Assembly (NCBI GenBank): GCA_963696325.1
Contig: CAVOJV010000001.1
Location: 1 to 64,000, forward strand
Length of the DNA: 64,000 nucleotides
Reading direction: 5' to 3'
Source of the DNA: CAVOJV01 sp963696325
Lineage (GTDB): Bacteria; Pseudomonadota; Gammaproteobacteria; Competibacterales; Competibacteraceae
Shown here: positions 33,447 through 42,621 of the stretch, in pieces
Layout: the number at the start of each line of letters is the position of its first letter
Numbering within the stretch: the stretch's first letter is position 1
Translations under genes and position numbers: made by a program
Notes under the pieces: model-generated
The model's database searches: none
What the model saw: only the letters and a program-made list of their open reading frames with translations
Told to the model about the DNA's origin: nothing

Positions 33447-35828
33447 CTACGCCAAAACCGGCAGGTGCTTGCAGACCCAACTTCTGGTCTGGACAGTGCA
33501 GGATCTCGTTTGCAGCTTGCCGTTAACCGCGGTAACCGCCTTCCACTGCCCCTGAAAGCCATACAGAACTGGCCTGAAGTTTACCGTGCCGGTTTCATAA
33601 TCGCCGGCTTCGGTAATGCCGACATTGATCTCGCCATCGCCCACCCCGACGTCGATCTGGGCCGTGCTATAGCGACCGGCCTGGTAATCCCGGGTTTCCC
33701 GATCATCGATGAAATAAGCAAGCCTGGCGGGCCGTTGCTTGCTGAAAATGTGCAATTCAATCTCTTGCAGAGTGATGAGACTATTGCGGATGGGACCATT
33801 GTAGTAAGGAATGATGGAGCCATCCCGGACAAACAGCGGAACTTCCTCCAGTCCAGCCGCGTACTGCAAGATTCTATTGCCTTCGAGCCACTCACCCTGG
33901 TTCAGATCGAACCACCAGCCTGGCGGCAACACAATATGCCGGACCTGACACTTCCTACCCCCGACCATGATTTCCCTGCCCTGTCCCTCGCCTTCCAAAA
34001 TGGGCGCTACCATGATGCTGTCACCGACCAGAAATTGGTCATCCAGGTCTTCAAATTCCTTGCCGTCATAGTCATACAACAAGGGCCTCAACACCGGATC
34101 GCCGCTCAGGTAATGGACGAAGAAGCACTGATAGAGATAGGGAAGCAGACGGTAGCGGGTCACGACAGTCTCCCGCACACAGGCCAGGCATTGGGGATTG
34201 AATTGCCAGGGTTCCTGGGGTTTCGAATTCCACACGGAATGGTTGCGGAAGAACGGGAACAAGAACCCTGCTTGATACCAGCGAATCAGCAGCTCGGCGG
34301 TGGCGTGTCCCATGAACCCCCCCACATCCGGACCATTGAAGACTACGCCAGACAGCCCCAGGTTGAGGGTACTGGGAATCGCCATCCGCAGGTGCTTCCA
34401 GTTGCTGGCATTGTCGCCGGTCCAGATCGCGCTGTAGCGCTGTGTGCCCGTGCAACCGCTGCGGGTCAACAGGAAAGGCCGGGTCCGGGGGTCGAGCTTG
34501 GCAAAAGCCTCGCGGCTGGCCTTGGCCATATAATGGGCATATTGATTGTGATACTTGGCGTGAGGTAACTGGCCGTTGGCAAAGCGCATGTCCTCGGCGG
34601 CACTGAAACCGGTGGCGGGATCATTCATATCCAGCCAGACGCCATCGACGGCGTTGTCGTTCAGAAACTTCGCCAGCCACGCCGCCCACCAGTCCCGCAC
34701 CGCTTCCAAGGTAAAATCCGGGAAGACAGTATCTCCCGGCCAGACTCTGCCCACATACTCCTTGCCGCTGACCGCCTTGCAAAAGACATCCTCGGTTTTG
34801 CCGCTGTCATAGACCGGATAGCCGCGCTCCAGCTTAACCCCCGGATCCATGATGGTGACGGTGCGGATTCCGGCTTCTTTCAACTCGTTGTTGAGTGCGG
34901 CCGGATCGGGAAACTCTTCTCGATTCCAGGTAAACAGACGATAGCCGTCCATGTAATCGATGTCATACCACAAGGCGCTGACCGGGATATCGTGCCGTCT
35001 GAAGTTTTCCTTCAGCGCAATAAAGTCGGCCTCGGATCGATAGCCCCAGCGGCACTGATGATAGCCGATGCTCCATACGGGTGGCACCTCCGCCCTGCCG
35101 GTAAGCGCGGTAAAACCCCGGACCACATCGCGCAGCCGCGGGCCATTGATTAGATACACCTGGGTATTGCCGGCCATGGACTGATACAGCCATTGCCCGG
35201 CTCGGATTTTCCCTATATCGATGATGGCCCGGTCCGCATTGTCGAAATAGACGCCGGTGTGGACAGTGCCGGTTTTGATGATGGCGAAAGGAATGGCGAC
35301 ATAGGCGGGATCATAGTCATCGCGATCGTAGGTATGGGGAAAAGCAGCGACCACGTCCACATTCCAAAAATCCAGACTATCGCCGTGCTTGTTGAGCCGC
35401 CGGGTACGCTCCCCAAAGCCGTAGAAGCCCGAGGCGCCACCCATCCTGAAATTCAGCAGAAACTGCTCGCCATTGATCCCGATGCCATCCTCCGTGGTCT
35501 CCAGGACGGCGCCCGTCGCCATGCGGATATGCAGCTGCGCCGGACCGATAACAATCGTGCTGCTCCGGGTCTGAAAACACACCCCCTCATCCAGCGTCGG
35601 GCTTATGGACCGGCCTTCACGGCAGTCCTCTATGATCGCATCGGAATACTGGCGCTTGTCGGCCACATTGGCATTGTCGAAGCTCAAGCGGGTGCAGCAA
35701 TCGGTGATCTCCTCGCAACGGATCTGCAGCCTGAAGGAATTACCCGCCAGGTGGGCGCTGTCGCCCAACACGAACAGCGAGTTGCCGTAATCGAAGTTAA
35801 GGGGATGAACCTTCTGGCCAAAACGCAT
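33447..35828 (-). CDS. GH31 alpha-glucosidase
   Basis: About 793 residues, starting MRFGQKVHPLNFDYGN. The GH31 barrel carries the nucleophile motif DGVWLDMNDPA and the acid/base region IWTGDNASNWKHLR. Also visible are GFYGFGERTRRLNKHGDSLDF and PPVWSIGYHQCRWGYRS, and a C-terminal beta domain. No signal peptide, so it probably acts in the cytoplasm on alpha-glucosides such as maltodextrins. The C-terminal tail after NFRPVLYGFQ may include extra residues. No frameshift seen. Confidence 0.92.
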   Translation of the reverse strand: MRFGQKVHPLNFDYGNSLFVLGDSAHLAGNSFRLQIRCEEITDCCTRLSFDNANVADKRQYSDAIIEDCREGRSISPTLDEGVCFQTRSSTIVIGPAQLHIRMATGAVLETTEDGIGINGEQFLLNFRMGGASGFYGFGERTRRLNKHGDSLDFWNVDVVAAFPHTYDRDDYDPAYVAIPFAIIKTGTVHTGVYFDNADRAIIDIGKIRAGQWLYQSMAGNTQVYLINGPRLRDVVRGFTALTGRAEVPPVWSIGYHQCRWGYRSEADFIALKENFRRHDIPVSALWYDIDYMDGYRLFTWNREEFPDPAALNNELKEAGIRTVTIMDPGVKLERGYPVYDSGKTEDVFCKAVSGKEYVGRVWPGDTVFPDFTLEAVRDWWAAWLAKFLNDNAVDGVWLDMNDPATGFSAAEDMRFANGQLPHAKYHNQYAHYMAKASREAFAKLDPRTRPFLLTRSGCTGTQRYSAIWTGDNASNWKHLRMAIPSTLNLGLSGVVFNGPDVGGFMGHATAELLIRWYQAGFLFPFFRNHSVWNSKPQEPWQFNPQCLACVRETVVTRYRLLPYLYQCFFVHYLSGDPVLRPLLYDYDGKEFEDLDDQFLVGDSIMVAPILEGEGQGREIMVGGRKCQVRHIVLPPGWWFDLNQGEWLEGNRILQYAAGLEEVPLFVRDGSIIPYYNGPIRNSLITLQEIELHIFSKQRPARLAYFIDDRETRDYQAGRYSTAQIDVGVGDGEINVGITEAGDYETGTVNFRPVLYGFQGQWKAVTAVNGKLQTRSCTVQTRSWVCKHLPVLA

Positions 35829-35894
35829 GTACGTTACCCGCTCGGTGGAAACCACCCGCCGGTCGGAAGGCAAGCGGGGAACCGTGACCTCACG

Positions 35895-36278
35895 TCAGGA
35901 AATCACTTCATGGATGCAGAGAATATTGCCTTCGGTATCGTCAAACCAGGCGGCTTTCTCGGCCCCCAGCACACAGACATGATTGACTGTCTGCAGGCCC
36001 GGAAAATCATAATCATTGAACACCACCCCGGTTTCCTTGAGTTCCCTCAGCGTGGCGGTAATGTCCTTAACCTCGAAGCTTAGCGCGGTGTGGTCTGCCT
36101 TCGTGCCGGTCTTCCTCTGAAACAGGGCCAGCAGCGCGCCATTGCCACAGGCGTAAACAAACTTCCCGTCGGGCTTCAGGCCCCGCGGGGTAAGTCCGAG
36201 CTTATTCTCGTAGAAATCCCTGGCGCGGTTCATGTCAAGAACAGGCAAAATCGTTGTGACTGGGGCGTTAGTTAACAC
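35895..36278 (-). CDS. VOC (glyoxalase/bleomycin-resistance fold) protein
   Basis: 127 residues with paired beta-alpha-beta-beta-beta modules: TTILPVLDMNRARDFYENKLGL in the first half, and the second half ending AWFDDTEGNILCIHE. It starts at GTG (36278) after GAGGAGGGTAGAG. A metal-ligand Glu and His are plausible, but substrate class cannot be told. Between the GH31 and PhzF genes. Confidence 0.85.
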   Translation of the reverse strand: MLTNAPVTTILPVLDMNRARDFYENKLGLTPRGLKPDGKFVYACGNGALLALFQRKTGTKADHTALSFEVKDITATLRELKETGVVFNDYDFPGLQTVNHVCVLGAEKAAWFDDTEGNILCIHEVIS

Positions 36279-36303
36279 CTCTCTACCCTCCTCTGTGCAA
36301 CGC

Positions 36304-37218
36304 TCAAACAGGAACTTCCATCACACCCTCGCTAACCATTACCGAAGCTCCGCCAACTCGAATCGCGGTAATCCTGCCAGCGGCTTTATCGGCCTCGACT
36401 TCAAGGATACTCGGGCGTCCCATCTCGAAGCCCTGTTCCACCACCCACCGTAGCGTTCCAGCGGCGGTAGTATCGCGAACCCCAAGATAGCCGGCCAGCG
36501 CGGTCGCCGCCGCGCCGGTAGCAGGGTCTTCAGCGACCCCCATAGCGGGGGCGAACATCCGGGCACGCAGGTGCGAGTCGTTGCGTTCCGCCTCAAATGT
36601 GAACAAATAGAGAGCGGAAGCCCAAAAGGAAGACAACACTGTTTCCCACGGCTCTCGATGGAGGCGCGCCTGCCGCAGGGCGTCGCGATTGCGCAAGGGA
36701 ACGAAGAGAAAAGGTACGCCGCAGGAAACCGCCTGGGGTGAATACTGTCCTTCCAGGATATCGGCACCTTCCAGCGCCAAGACCGCCGCGATGGCTTCGG
36801 TAGAAGGGGGGGTGGGACCAAATTCCGGGAGCTTGGCCGCCGAAAGTTGCGCAAAAACGGGGTTCCCGTCTCGCGTGAAAATGGTTACACCTACTGGACC
36901 GATGCCTTCCTCAAAAATGTGGCGCGTTACTTCCGAATCCAGGGGAATATCACCGATGGCGGCGAGAACATGCGCCGCGCCAACGGTCGGATGTCCGGCG
37001 AAGGGCAGTTCCATGGCCGGCGTGAAAATGCGCAGACGGCGCGTGTGCGCTGCCACGTCCGGGGGGAAGACAAACACGGTTTCCGATAGATTGAACTCCC
37101 GCGCGATCGCTTGCATGCGCTCGGCAGTCAACCCACGGGCATCCGGAAACACCGCCAGCGGATTGCCGCCAAAGACGTGCTTGGTGAACACATCCGCCGT
37201 GTAGAAACGATAACGCAC
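36304..37218 (-). CDS. PhzF-family isomerase
   Basis: A 304-residue PhzF-like protein: YTADVFTKHVFGGNPLAVFP, the catalytic Glu region REFNLSETVFVFPP, FAGHPTVGAAHVLA, and GVAEDPATGAAATALAGYLG. It starts GTG at 37218, overlapping the moaA stop by one base (TAGTG). The family uses a diaminopimelate-epimerase-like fold for isomerisation; the substrate here is unknown. Confidence 0.9.
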   Translation of the reverse strand: MRYRFYTADVFTKHVFGGNPLAVFPDARGLTAERMQAIAREFNLSETVFVFPPDVAAHTRRLRIFTPAMELPFAGHPTVGAAHVLAAIGDIPLDSEVTRHIFEEGIGPVGVTIFTRDGNPVFAQLSAAKLPEFGPTPPSTEAIAAVLALEGADILEGQYSPQAVSCGVPFLFVPLRNRDALRQARLHREPWETVLSSFWASALYLFTFEAERNDSHLRARMFAPAMGVAEDPATGAAATALAGYLGVRDTTAAGTLRWVVEQGFEMGRPSILEVEADKAAGRITAIRVGGASVMVSEGVMEVPV

Positions 37219-38240
37219 TATCCCCCCGTCATATTCATGTGGCGCATGATCACAGGCTGCGCCTGGAGATTGAAGTCGTGGCCCCTGGGCTTGATGTCCA
37301 TCGCCTGAACGATGGCGTGTCGCAAGCGCTCAGGTTCGCCTGGATGCGCTCGCAGCACTTGCCGTAAATCCACCGAGTGCTCCTGGCCCAGGCACAACAG
37401 CAATCGCCCTTCCGCCGTCACCCGTACCCGGTTGCAGTCGCCACAGAAATTGTGACTGTGCGGAGAAATGAAACCGATCCGTGAAGCCGTTCCCGGTACT
37501 CGGTAGTAACTGGATGGCCCACCCGTGGTCTCGGTGGTTGGGACCAGGGTTAAATGTTGTTCCAGATCGCGGCGGACCAGTTCACTGGAATAATAGACTT
37601 CGGCCCGGTCGTGATCGCCGATTGACCCCAGCGGCATCTCCTCAATGAAGCTGATGTCCATGCCGTTAGCGATGGCAAACCGCGCCAATGCCACCACTTC
37701 ATCGTGATTGCGGTTTTTGAGAATCACCGCGTTGAGCTTGATGCGCGCAAATCCTGCCGCCTGGGCGGCGCGGATGCCGCTCAGCACCTTCTTTAGATCA
37801 CCGATCCGGGTAATACGCCGGAAGCGTTCCGAATCCAGGCTATCCAGACTGATGTTGATGCGCTTGACGCCGGCATCCTTGAGGGGAATCGCCAGCTTTC
37901 CTAATTGCGAACCGTTGGTGGTCAATACCAATTCCTTGAGGCCAGCCAATTGCCCCAACTGTTGAAACAACCAGAGCACATTCTTGCGCACCAGTGGCTC
38001 CCCTCCAGTGATGCGGATCTTGACCACTCCCAGTTCCACGAACGCCCGCCCCAGTTCAGCCAGTTCCTCCAAGGTGAGAATCTGCGCCCGCGGCAGGAAC
38101 GCCATGTCATCGCTCATGCAATACACGCAGCGGAAATCACAGCGGTCCGTCACCGACAGCCGCGCATAGGTGACGTGACGCCCAAAACGATCCACGAGCT
38201 TGGAAGCATCAGCAGGGGTATGGCCGGAAATGGGATGCAC
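37218..38240 (-). CDS. moaA: GTP 3',8-cyclase MoaA
   Basis: A 340-residue radical SAM enzyme for the first step of molybdopterin/tungstopterin synthesis. The SAM-cluster motif is CDFRCVYCMSDD; the C-terminal second cluster is CGDCNRVRVTAEGRLLLC; the activating C-terminal Gly-Gly is present (MNMTGG). ITGGEPLVRKNV and INISLDSLD are typical. Pterin synthesis would serve AOR-type enzymes such as the truncated gene at 8.8 kb and other molybdoenzymes. Coupled to phzF by overlapping stop/start. Confidence 0.95.
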   Translation of the reverse strand: MHPISGHTPADASKLVDRFGRHVTYARLSVTDRCDFRCVYCMSDDMAFLPRAQILTLEELAELGRAFVELGVVKIRITGGEPLVRKNVLWLFQQLGQLAGLKELVLTTNGSQLGKLAIPLKDAGVKRINISLDSLDSERFRRITRIGDLKKVLSGIRAAQAAGFARIKLNAVILKNRNHDEVVALARFAIANGMDISFIEEMPLGSIGDHDRAEVYYSSELVRRDLEQHLTLVPTTETTGGPSSYYRVPGTASRIGFISPHSHNFCGDCNRVRVTAEGRLLLCLGQEHSVDLRQVLRAHPGEPERLRHAIVQAMDIKPRGHDFNLQAQPVIMRHMNMTGG

Positions 38241-38539
38241 GTTGGGCTACCTTACAGTAGATTGAATAACTGCACTTTGGAGAAGATTAGTCACAGTGTA
38301 GCAGTAAAATCAATAAGCACTCCCCCTCACTATCTTGTCTGTTGTCAAGGCGAACCGGCAATAAAAACAAGGCCCTGACCAAAGCCTCATCGTACGGAAG
38401 ACGTTTCCTTGAGTGCGGGGAAATCGACCAGCCCTTGGCGCTCCGGGGTAATGGTCAAACTACTTGCCGGTAGGCCATTTCCGAGAAATAGGTCCGCCAT
38501 TCAGGTAGAACTTCCCCACCTGATTGAGCGCCGAACACG

Positions 38540-39052
38540 CCCCTGCTATCCACTCTGGAACCGGCCGCCTGGCCGTTGCCTGCCTCCCACATCGAAGACC
38601 TGCGCTTGGCGAGTGCCAAGCTGTCGGGGGCGGCGGCCGTGGCCCATTGGCACGCCCACGGCTTCCCGGAAGCGTGCTTACCCTCACCGAGCACGCTGGC
38701 GGAGATCCTGAATCGTCACGGTTACCGCCGGCGCCAGGTGGTCAAGGCTAAACCCCCCAAAAACTCCCGGAAGCGGCTGCCCTCTTTGCTAACCTCGCCG
38801 AACCGGATGGCCAGCGCCTACCCACACCGGATTCGGCCCCGGACGGGCAGGTCAAGTGCTTGGCTGTCGACACCCCTGCTGGACTGGGCAAAAGCATGCC
38901 TTGGAAAGGCATTCACCCCCTCGTCAAACTGACCCGGACGGTCTACCAAAAAGGCATTTCACTCACCAAGCAGGCGATGCGGGAGGGTGAGGCCAGAGCG
39001 GAGCGCAACCCCTCCTGCCCAAGAGGGACATCCTGGTTCGGCCTGCATGAGT
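38540..39052 (+). pseudogene. Decayed ISAzo13-like transposase
   Basis: Fragments in at least two frames: ILNRHGYRRRQVVKAKPPKN (DNA-binding to core linker), then IHPLVKLTRTVYQKGISLTKQAMREGEARAERNP, then LPKRDILVRPA in another frame, matching the usual C-terminal ...LPKWDILI...P ending. The middle catalytic part is deleted. From 38241 to this relic there is no gene. Confidence 0.5.
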
Positions 39053-39069
39053 GGTAGAATCTTTTTCGG

Positions 39070-39368
39070 AATTGGCCTAAATTCAATGGGCTTTGGAACT
39101 GCGCCGCCGCGGCGGCGGCACTGACCCTGGCCGCCAGCCCCGGGTGGGCGTTGTATGAGGTACCGCCGAGCTGTCAAACTTGATCAAGCGGGAGCTGGAT
39201 CACGGTCAGCGGCAACGGTCCAAGCACGGCTATGGAATCGTTCACTCGAGCATAGATGCGTCACTTGGCAAAGCGGCGCAATACTGGTGGAATACGGGCA
39301 GCAACAACTGCGCTTTCCTGACATTTGAGAATGCGAGCAAAAAGGATCGTCAAGGCGGAGATCGTTAA
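39070..39368 (+). pseudogene. Possible secreted protein fragment, frameshifted
   Basis: AAAALTLAASPGWALYEVPPSC looks like a signal-peptide end and mature start. A second frame continues NLIKRELDHGQ...IDASLGKAAQYWWNTGSNNCAFLTF to a stop. I see no start codon for the first part. The SLGKAAQYWWN...C ending resembles small secreted proteins of unknown function. Confidence 0.3.
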
Positions 39369-39778
39369 ATCCGAGTATTGCCAGAATTATATCTCTGGTA
39401 ACTGGAAGTCAATGCCCAGCGGAAGCCGCCGTGGTGCCACGGTCGGTGTCCGGGACAAAAGGTGAATCTCAGCGCCCGAGCGGGCATGAAGCCAGGCTGT
39501 CTGGATTCGATGATGACCTCGCGGGGATGCAGGAACACGGGCGGCTACAGGAGCGACGACACCTCCTTCCGCATTTGATGGAACGGGCCGACCGAGAAGT
39601 GTGTCTCCGTGGCAACGCGCCAAGGGCGTGTCGACAAGCTGGCGTGCATCTTCGAAGGGAACTGCAAATAAGACTGTCGCTGCCCGTTGCCAGCCCACGG
39701 GAAATAGGGAAATAGGGGACAGACCACGGTTAATCATAATCGCCTAGCGAGGCGCTTAAGCGACATTGAGGAATCCAC
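39369..39778. other. Intergenic stretch without a recognisable gene
   Basis: About 410 bp. Short frames on both strands lack protein-like composition or start signals. Possibly debris of the surrounding mobile DNA. Confidence 0.4.
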
Positions 39779-40398
39779 ATGAACACGTTTCGTTCCAAAT
39801 CAATGACCGTTTCCAGTTTCCTGGTCCTGGCCTTGGGTTGCGGGGCATTTGGAGGTACGGCCATGGCGCAAGGCCCTTCGTATGCCTGCGACAAGGTGCG
39901 CGCCGGGAGCATCGAAGAGATGGTCTGCAAGGACAGCGGATTGTCCGCGCTCGACCGCAAGCTGCTGGGGTCTATGCCGCGGCGTCCAAGAAGGCGGCCA
40001 ACGAGCATCCGCCCGTGCTCAAGGCGGAGCAGCGCGGCTGGGTCAAAGGGCGCAACGACTGCTGGAAGAGCGACGACAAGCGCAAGTGCGTGGAGGACGA
40101 GTACCAGCGCCGCATTGCCGAGTTGCAGGCAAGATATCGTCTGGTACCTGGCAACGGCCCCATCACCTATGCCTGCGACGGCAAGCCGGCCGAACGAGGT
40201 CATCGCCACATTCTTCCAGACCGATCCCCCAACGTGATCGCCGAGCGCGGGGACAGCGTCTCGCTGATGTACCTGCAGCCAAGCGGTAGCGGAGCCAAGT
40301 ACCAGGGCCGCAACGAAACCTTCTGGGAGCACCATGGCGAAGCGTTGATCACCTGGGGCTATGGCGCACCGGAGATGCGCTGCAAGAAAACACCTTGA
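39779..40398 (+). CDS. LprI-like plus MliC-like periplasmic lysozyme-inhibitor protein, frameshifted
   Basis: Signal peptide MNTFRSKSMTVSSFLVLALG..., then an LprI-like (DUF1311) domain: SYACDKVRAGSIEEMVCKDS, LSALDRKLLG / VYAAASKKAANEHPP, RNDCWKSDDKRKCVEDEYQR. The C-terminal MliC domain runs ITYACDGKPA / NEVIATFFQTDPP / VIAERGDSVSLMYLQPSG and WGYGAPEMRCKKTP. Both types bind c-type lysozyme in the periplasm or cell envelope. Three one-base shifts (near 39968, 40190 and 40227, at or near G- or C-runs) break the frame; all can be repaired to one continuous protein. It is followed by an attC-like site. Confidence 0.65.
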
Positions 40399-40521
40399 GG
40401 GGGAGCGCTGGGCATTGCGGACTCGCGGAACTGACGGGCTGAAGCGTCTGAAGTCGAATTCGTGGGGGTCTCCATCGCCGCGAGATTTACTGATACTTTC
40501 AATACCATGAGCGTAACCGAC

Positions 40522-40580
40522 AGCTAACAACCGCTGCAACTCGGACCTCACCGCTGCGCGGTTCGGCCAGCCGGTTAAGC
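40522..40580 (+). other. attC-like integron recombination site 1
   Basis: 59 bp from AGCTAAC (R''-like) to GTTAAGC (core GTTRRRY). Inner ACCGCTGCGCGGT can form a short hairpin, and GCTGCAACTCGGA / TTCGGCCAGC form imperfect arms. It lies upstream of the toxin/antitoxin pair. Confidence 0.5.
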
Positions 40581-40631
40581 TTTACGATAGGCGAGTTTCA
40601 GAATTCCTGGAGGCCGTGTATCCTCTGCGGT

Positions 40632-40909
40632 ATGGCGACCTACCGATTCACCGACTGCTATGAAAATGAAGTTTTGCGCAAGCGGCCATATTTACGGCCA
40701 TATTTAAAGTTCGCAAGCGCCCATATTTAAAGAAGGAGTGGCGCATTCACGTACTGGAAAACCCGATTAAATCTGAGCCGCAAGAGCATAATCGCTTTCG
40801 CTTTTGGGCTGCTGTTCCAAAGCTAGGCGGTCGGTTCCTGCGAGTAATTACACTGGCGGATAAGGCCACCATCCATAACGCATTTCCTGACCGACGGTTT
40901 AAGCCATGA
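40632..40909 (+). pseudogene. Toxin-like partner of the DUF2283 protein, broken by an internal duplication
   Basis: Reads MATYRFTDCYENEVLRKRPYL, then repeats RPYL, and runs to a stop. The rest is in another frame: RKRPYLKKEWRIHVLENPI...LGGRFLRVITLADKATIHNAFPDRRFKP, with its TGA overlapping the DUF2283 ATG (ATGA). CGCAAGCG(G/C)CCATATTTA occurs twice and CCATATTTA three times between 40680 and 40732, so an out-of-frame duplication interrupted the gene. DUF2283 proteins are often encoded next to such small proteins, probably as a toxin-antitoxin pair. Confidence 0.55.
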
Positions 40910-41124
40910 AGCTAAACTACTATCCTGACACCGATTCGCTCTACATTGATTTGGCCGAACAACCCAGCGTGGAAAGCGTGGAAACTTCCGAGGGCGTAGT
41001 GCTCGACTATGATGCCAACGGTCATCTGGTTGGCATTAACAGCGACAACGCCAGCACCAAAGTGCAACTTAAGCAACTCATTCTCAGCAAGCTGCCGTCC
41101 CAAGTTCAAACTATTCTCTTCTGA
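40906..41124 (+). CDS. DUF2283 family protein (probable antitoxin)
   Basis: A 72-residue DUF2283 protein: MKLNYYPDTDSLYIDLAEQP, then EGVVLDYDANGHLVGINSDNAS. The pattern Y..DTDSLYI.L and V.LDYD..G..VGI is diagnostic. The family is linked to small toxin-like genes directly upstream, as here. The ATG overlaps the upstream stop. The stop codon lies within the first arm of an attC-like site, as in integron cassettes. Confidence 0.8.
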   Translation: MKLNYYPDTDSLYIDLAEQPSVESVETSEGVVLDYDANGHLVGINSDNASTKVQLKQLILSKLPSQVQTILF

Positions 41125-41182
41125 TCAGGCGCTCAAGGGGACGGCTCCCTTCGGTCGCCGTCCCTTAGCTTCCTGGTTGGCT
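41121..41182 (+). other. attC-like integron recombination site 2
   Basis: CTCAAGGGGACGGC pairs with GCCGTCCCTTAG with the unpaired bases typical of attC arms, around a TCCCTTCGGTC loop. Right core GTTGGCT is close to GTTRRRY; the left arm (CTGATCA) is degenerate. It starts at the DUF2283 stop. Confidence 0.55.
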
Positions 41183-41203
41183 TCCCATAGTGAGTCCGAT
41201 TCG

Positions 41204-42307
41204 ATGATGACAAGAAGGGAGTTCATGGCTACAGCCGCGCTTGCTGGTGGCACACTCGCTGTCCATGGCTGTTCCTTCGGCAACGGAGAATCGGAATATA
41301 CGAAGGCGGTCCAACAGACCTGGCGCCACACCGAAGGGGGTACATCAACGCAGTCTTCCCTCATGGGGGAGTTGGTGCGCTACGCGACCCTTGCGCCGTC
41401 CAGTCATAACACGCAGTGCTGGAAATTCAGGCCAAGCGAGAGATCAGTCTCGATCCTACCTGACTTTGAAAGACGATGCCCTGTCGTTGACCCGGATGAT
41501 CACCACCTTTTCGTTTCGCTCGGCTGCGCAGCCGAGAACCTGATCCAGGCCGCATTGGCAAAGGGTTTTAATGGCCATGTCTCATTCGTCGTTGGCACCA
41601 GTGGCTCACTTGAAATCAGCCTGGAGCCAACTAAGGCGGTCACTTCGCCACTGTTTGAGGCGATTACCAGGCGGCAATCGACCCGGACTGAGTTCGACGG
41701 TCAACCGCTCTCCAACGCGGAGTTGAAGCTCTTGGAGAGGGCAGGCACAGGGAATGGAGTGCAAGTTCTTCTGCTCACCGGAAAGCAAGCGGTGGAGAGC
41801 ATACTCGATTACGTGGTTCAAGGAAATACCGCGCAGATGCGCGACCCTGCTTTTGTCGAAGAATTGAAAGCATGGGTTCGCTTTAGCGACGCTGAGGCAG
41901 TGCGTTTAGGTGATGGGCTGTGCTCACGTTCCTCAGGCAATCCGGCTGTGCCGCGTTGGCTGGGAAGCATACTGTTCAACCTTTTCTTCACGGAAAAGGC
42001 CGAGAACGAAAAGTACGCGCGACACATTCGTAGCTCGGCTGGGATCGCGGTCTTTGTCTCAACAGCAAATGACAAGGCACACTGGGTTGAAGTGGGCCGT
42101 GCCTTCGAGCGCTTCGGCTTGCAAGCAGCGGCCATTGATGTTCGCACTGCGCATCTGAATCAACCTGTCGAAGTGTCCGCTCTTCGATCGCAGTTCGCTA
42201 ACTTCCTGAGCATTACGACTGGAAGGCCGGATCTTGTTGTGCGGTTTGGTCGTGGACCTGAGATGCCCCGGTCACTGCATCGACCTGCCGAAGCGGCATT
42301 GGCGTGA
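41204..42307 (+). CDS. Acg-family nitroreductase-like protein with Tat/lipoprotein-type signal
   Basis: 367 residues from the ATG at 41204 (MMTRREFMATAALAGGTLAV). The N-terminus is a twin-arginine motif followed by a hydrophobic stretch ending HGC, so it is either exported by Tat or anchored as a lipoprotein. The body is a two-lobed nitroreductase fold of the Acg type (GELVRYATLAPSSHNTQCWK, RRQSTRTEFDGQPLS, and C-terminal RPDLVVRFGRGP). Acg-type proteins bind FMN and are thought to sequester it. It lies between two attC-like sites on the same strand, so it probably travels as a gene cassette. Confidence 0.78.
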   Translation: MMTRREFMATAALAGGTLAVHGCSFGNGESEYTKAVQQTWRHTEGGTSTQSSLMGELVRYATLAPSSHNTQCWKFRPSERSVSILPDFERRCPVVDPDDHHLFVSLGCAAENLIQAALAKGFNGHVSFVVGTSGSLEISLEPTKAVTSPLFEAITRRQSTRTEFDGQPLSNAELKLLERAGTGNGVQVLLLTGKQAVESILDYVVQGNTAQMRDPAFVEELKAWVRFSDAEAVRLGDGLCSRSSGNPAVPRWLGSILFNLFFTEKAENEKYARHIRSSAGIAVFVSTANDKAHWVEVGRAFERFGLQAAAIDVRTAHLNQPVEVSALRSQFANFLSITTGRPDLVVRFGRGPEMPRSLHRPAEAALA

Positions 42308-42317
42308 GCCTTCAGGA

Positions 42318-42378
42318 ACCTAACTTCTCGGTCAAGCGGACGCTCGTAGACTCACGCCGCTGAACCGCGGCGTTGGGC
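42318..42378 (+). other. attC integron recombination site 3
   Basis: 61 bp with clear architecture: R'' ACCTAAC, L'' GGTCAAGCGGACG, L' CGCCGCTGAACC (complementary with extrahelical bases), and core GTTGGGC matching GTTRRRY. It begins 10 bp after the preceding stop codon. This is the best attC in the window. Confidence 0.7.
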
Positions 42379-42431
42379 TTACTGGAAAGCGTGGCGGATG
42401 TTGATGTCGTCGTAACAACAGAAAGCACGTC

Positions 42432-42599
42432 ATGGTCAAAGTAACGTTGTTCGTTCGTCTGGAAGCAAAGCCCTGGAAAGAGAAAGAGGTGGAGAACTTT
42501 CTCTTGGGTGGCCTTCCAATCGTGCGGGGCGAGCCAGTCACTACCGCGTGGTTCGGAATCCGCTTGGGAGGCGACAGCTATCCTGGCACAGAAGGTTAG
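42432..42599 (+). CDS. Truncated antibiotic-biosynthesis-monooxygenase-like small protein
   Basis: 55 residues: MVKVTLFVRLEAKPWKEKEV, then FLLGGLPIVRGEPVTTAWFG and a short tail ending PGTEG. The N-terminal half of an ABM-fold protein (dimeric ferredoxin-like, usually 95-105 residues) is clear, but similarity stops after AWFGIRLGG. The gene follows attC site 3 and looks like a cassette cut off where the chromosomal GGDEF/EAL gene begins. Probably non-functional. Confidence 0.5.
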   Translation: MVKVTLFVRLEAKPWKEKEVENFLLGGLPIVRGEPVTTAWFGIRLGGDSYPGTEG

Positions 42600-42621
42600 C
42601 GTCCCGGCGGCGCGGGCTTAA

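Noticed and set aside
33465..34568. 367-codon plus-strand frame over the GH31 gene
   Set aside because: Antisense shadow; the minus-strand GH31 protein has complete catalytic motifs.
39387..39737. Frames on both strands between the transposase relic and the lysozyme-inhibitor gene
   Set aside because: No start signals, family motifs or consistent composition.
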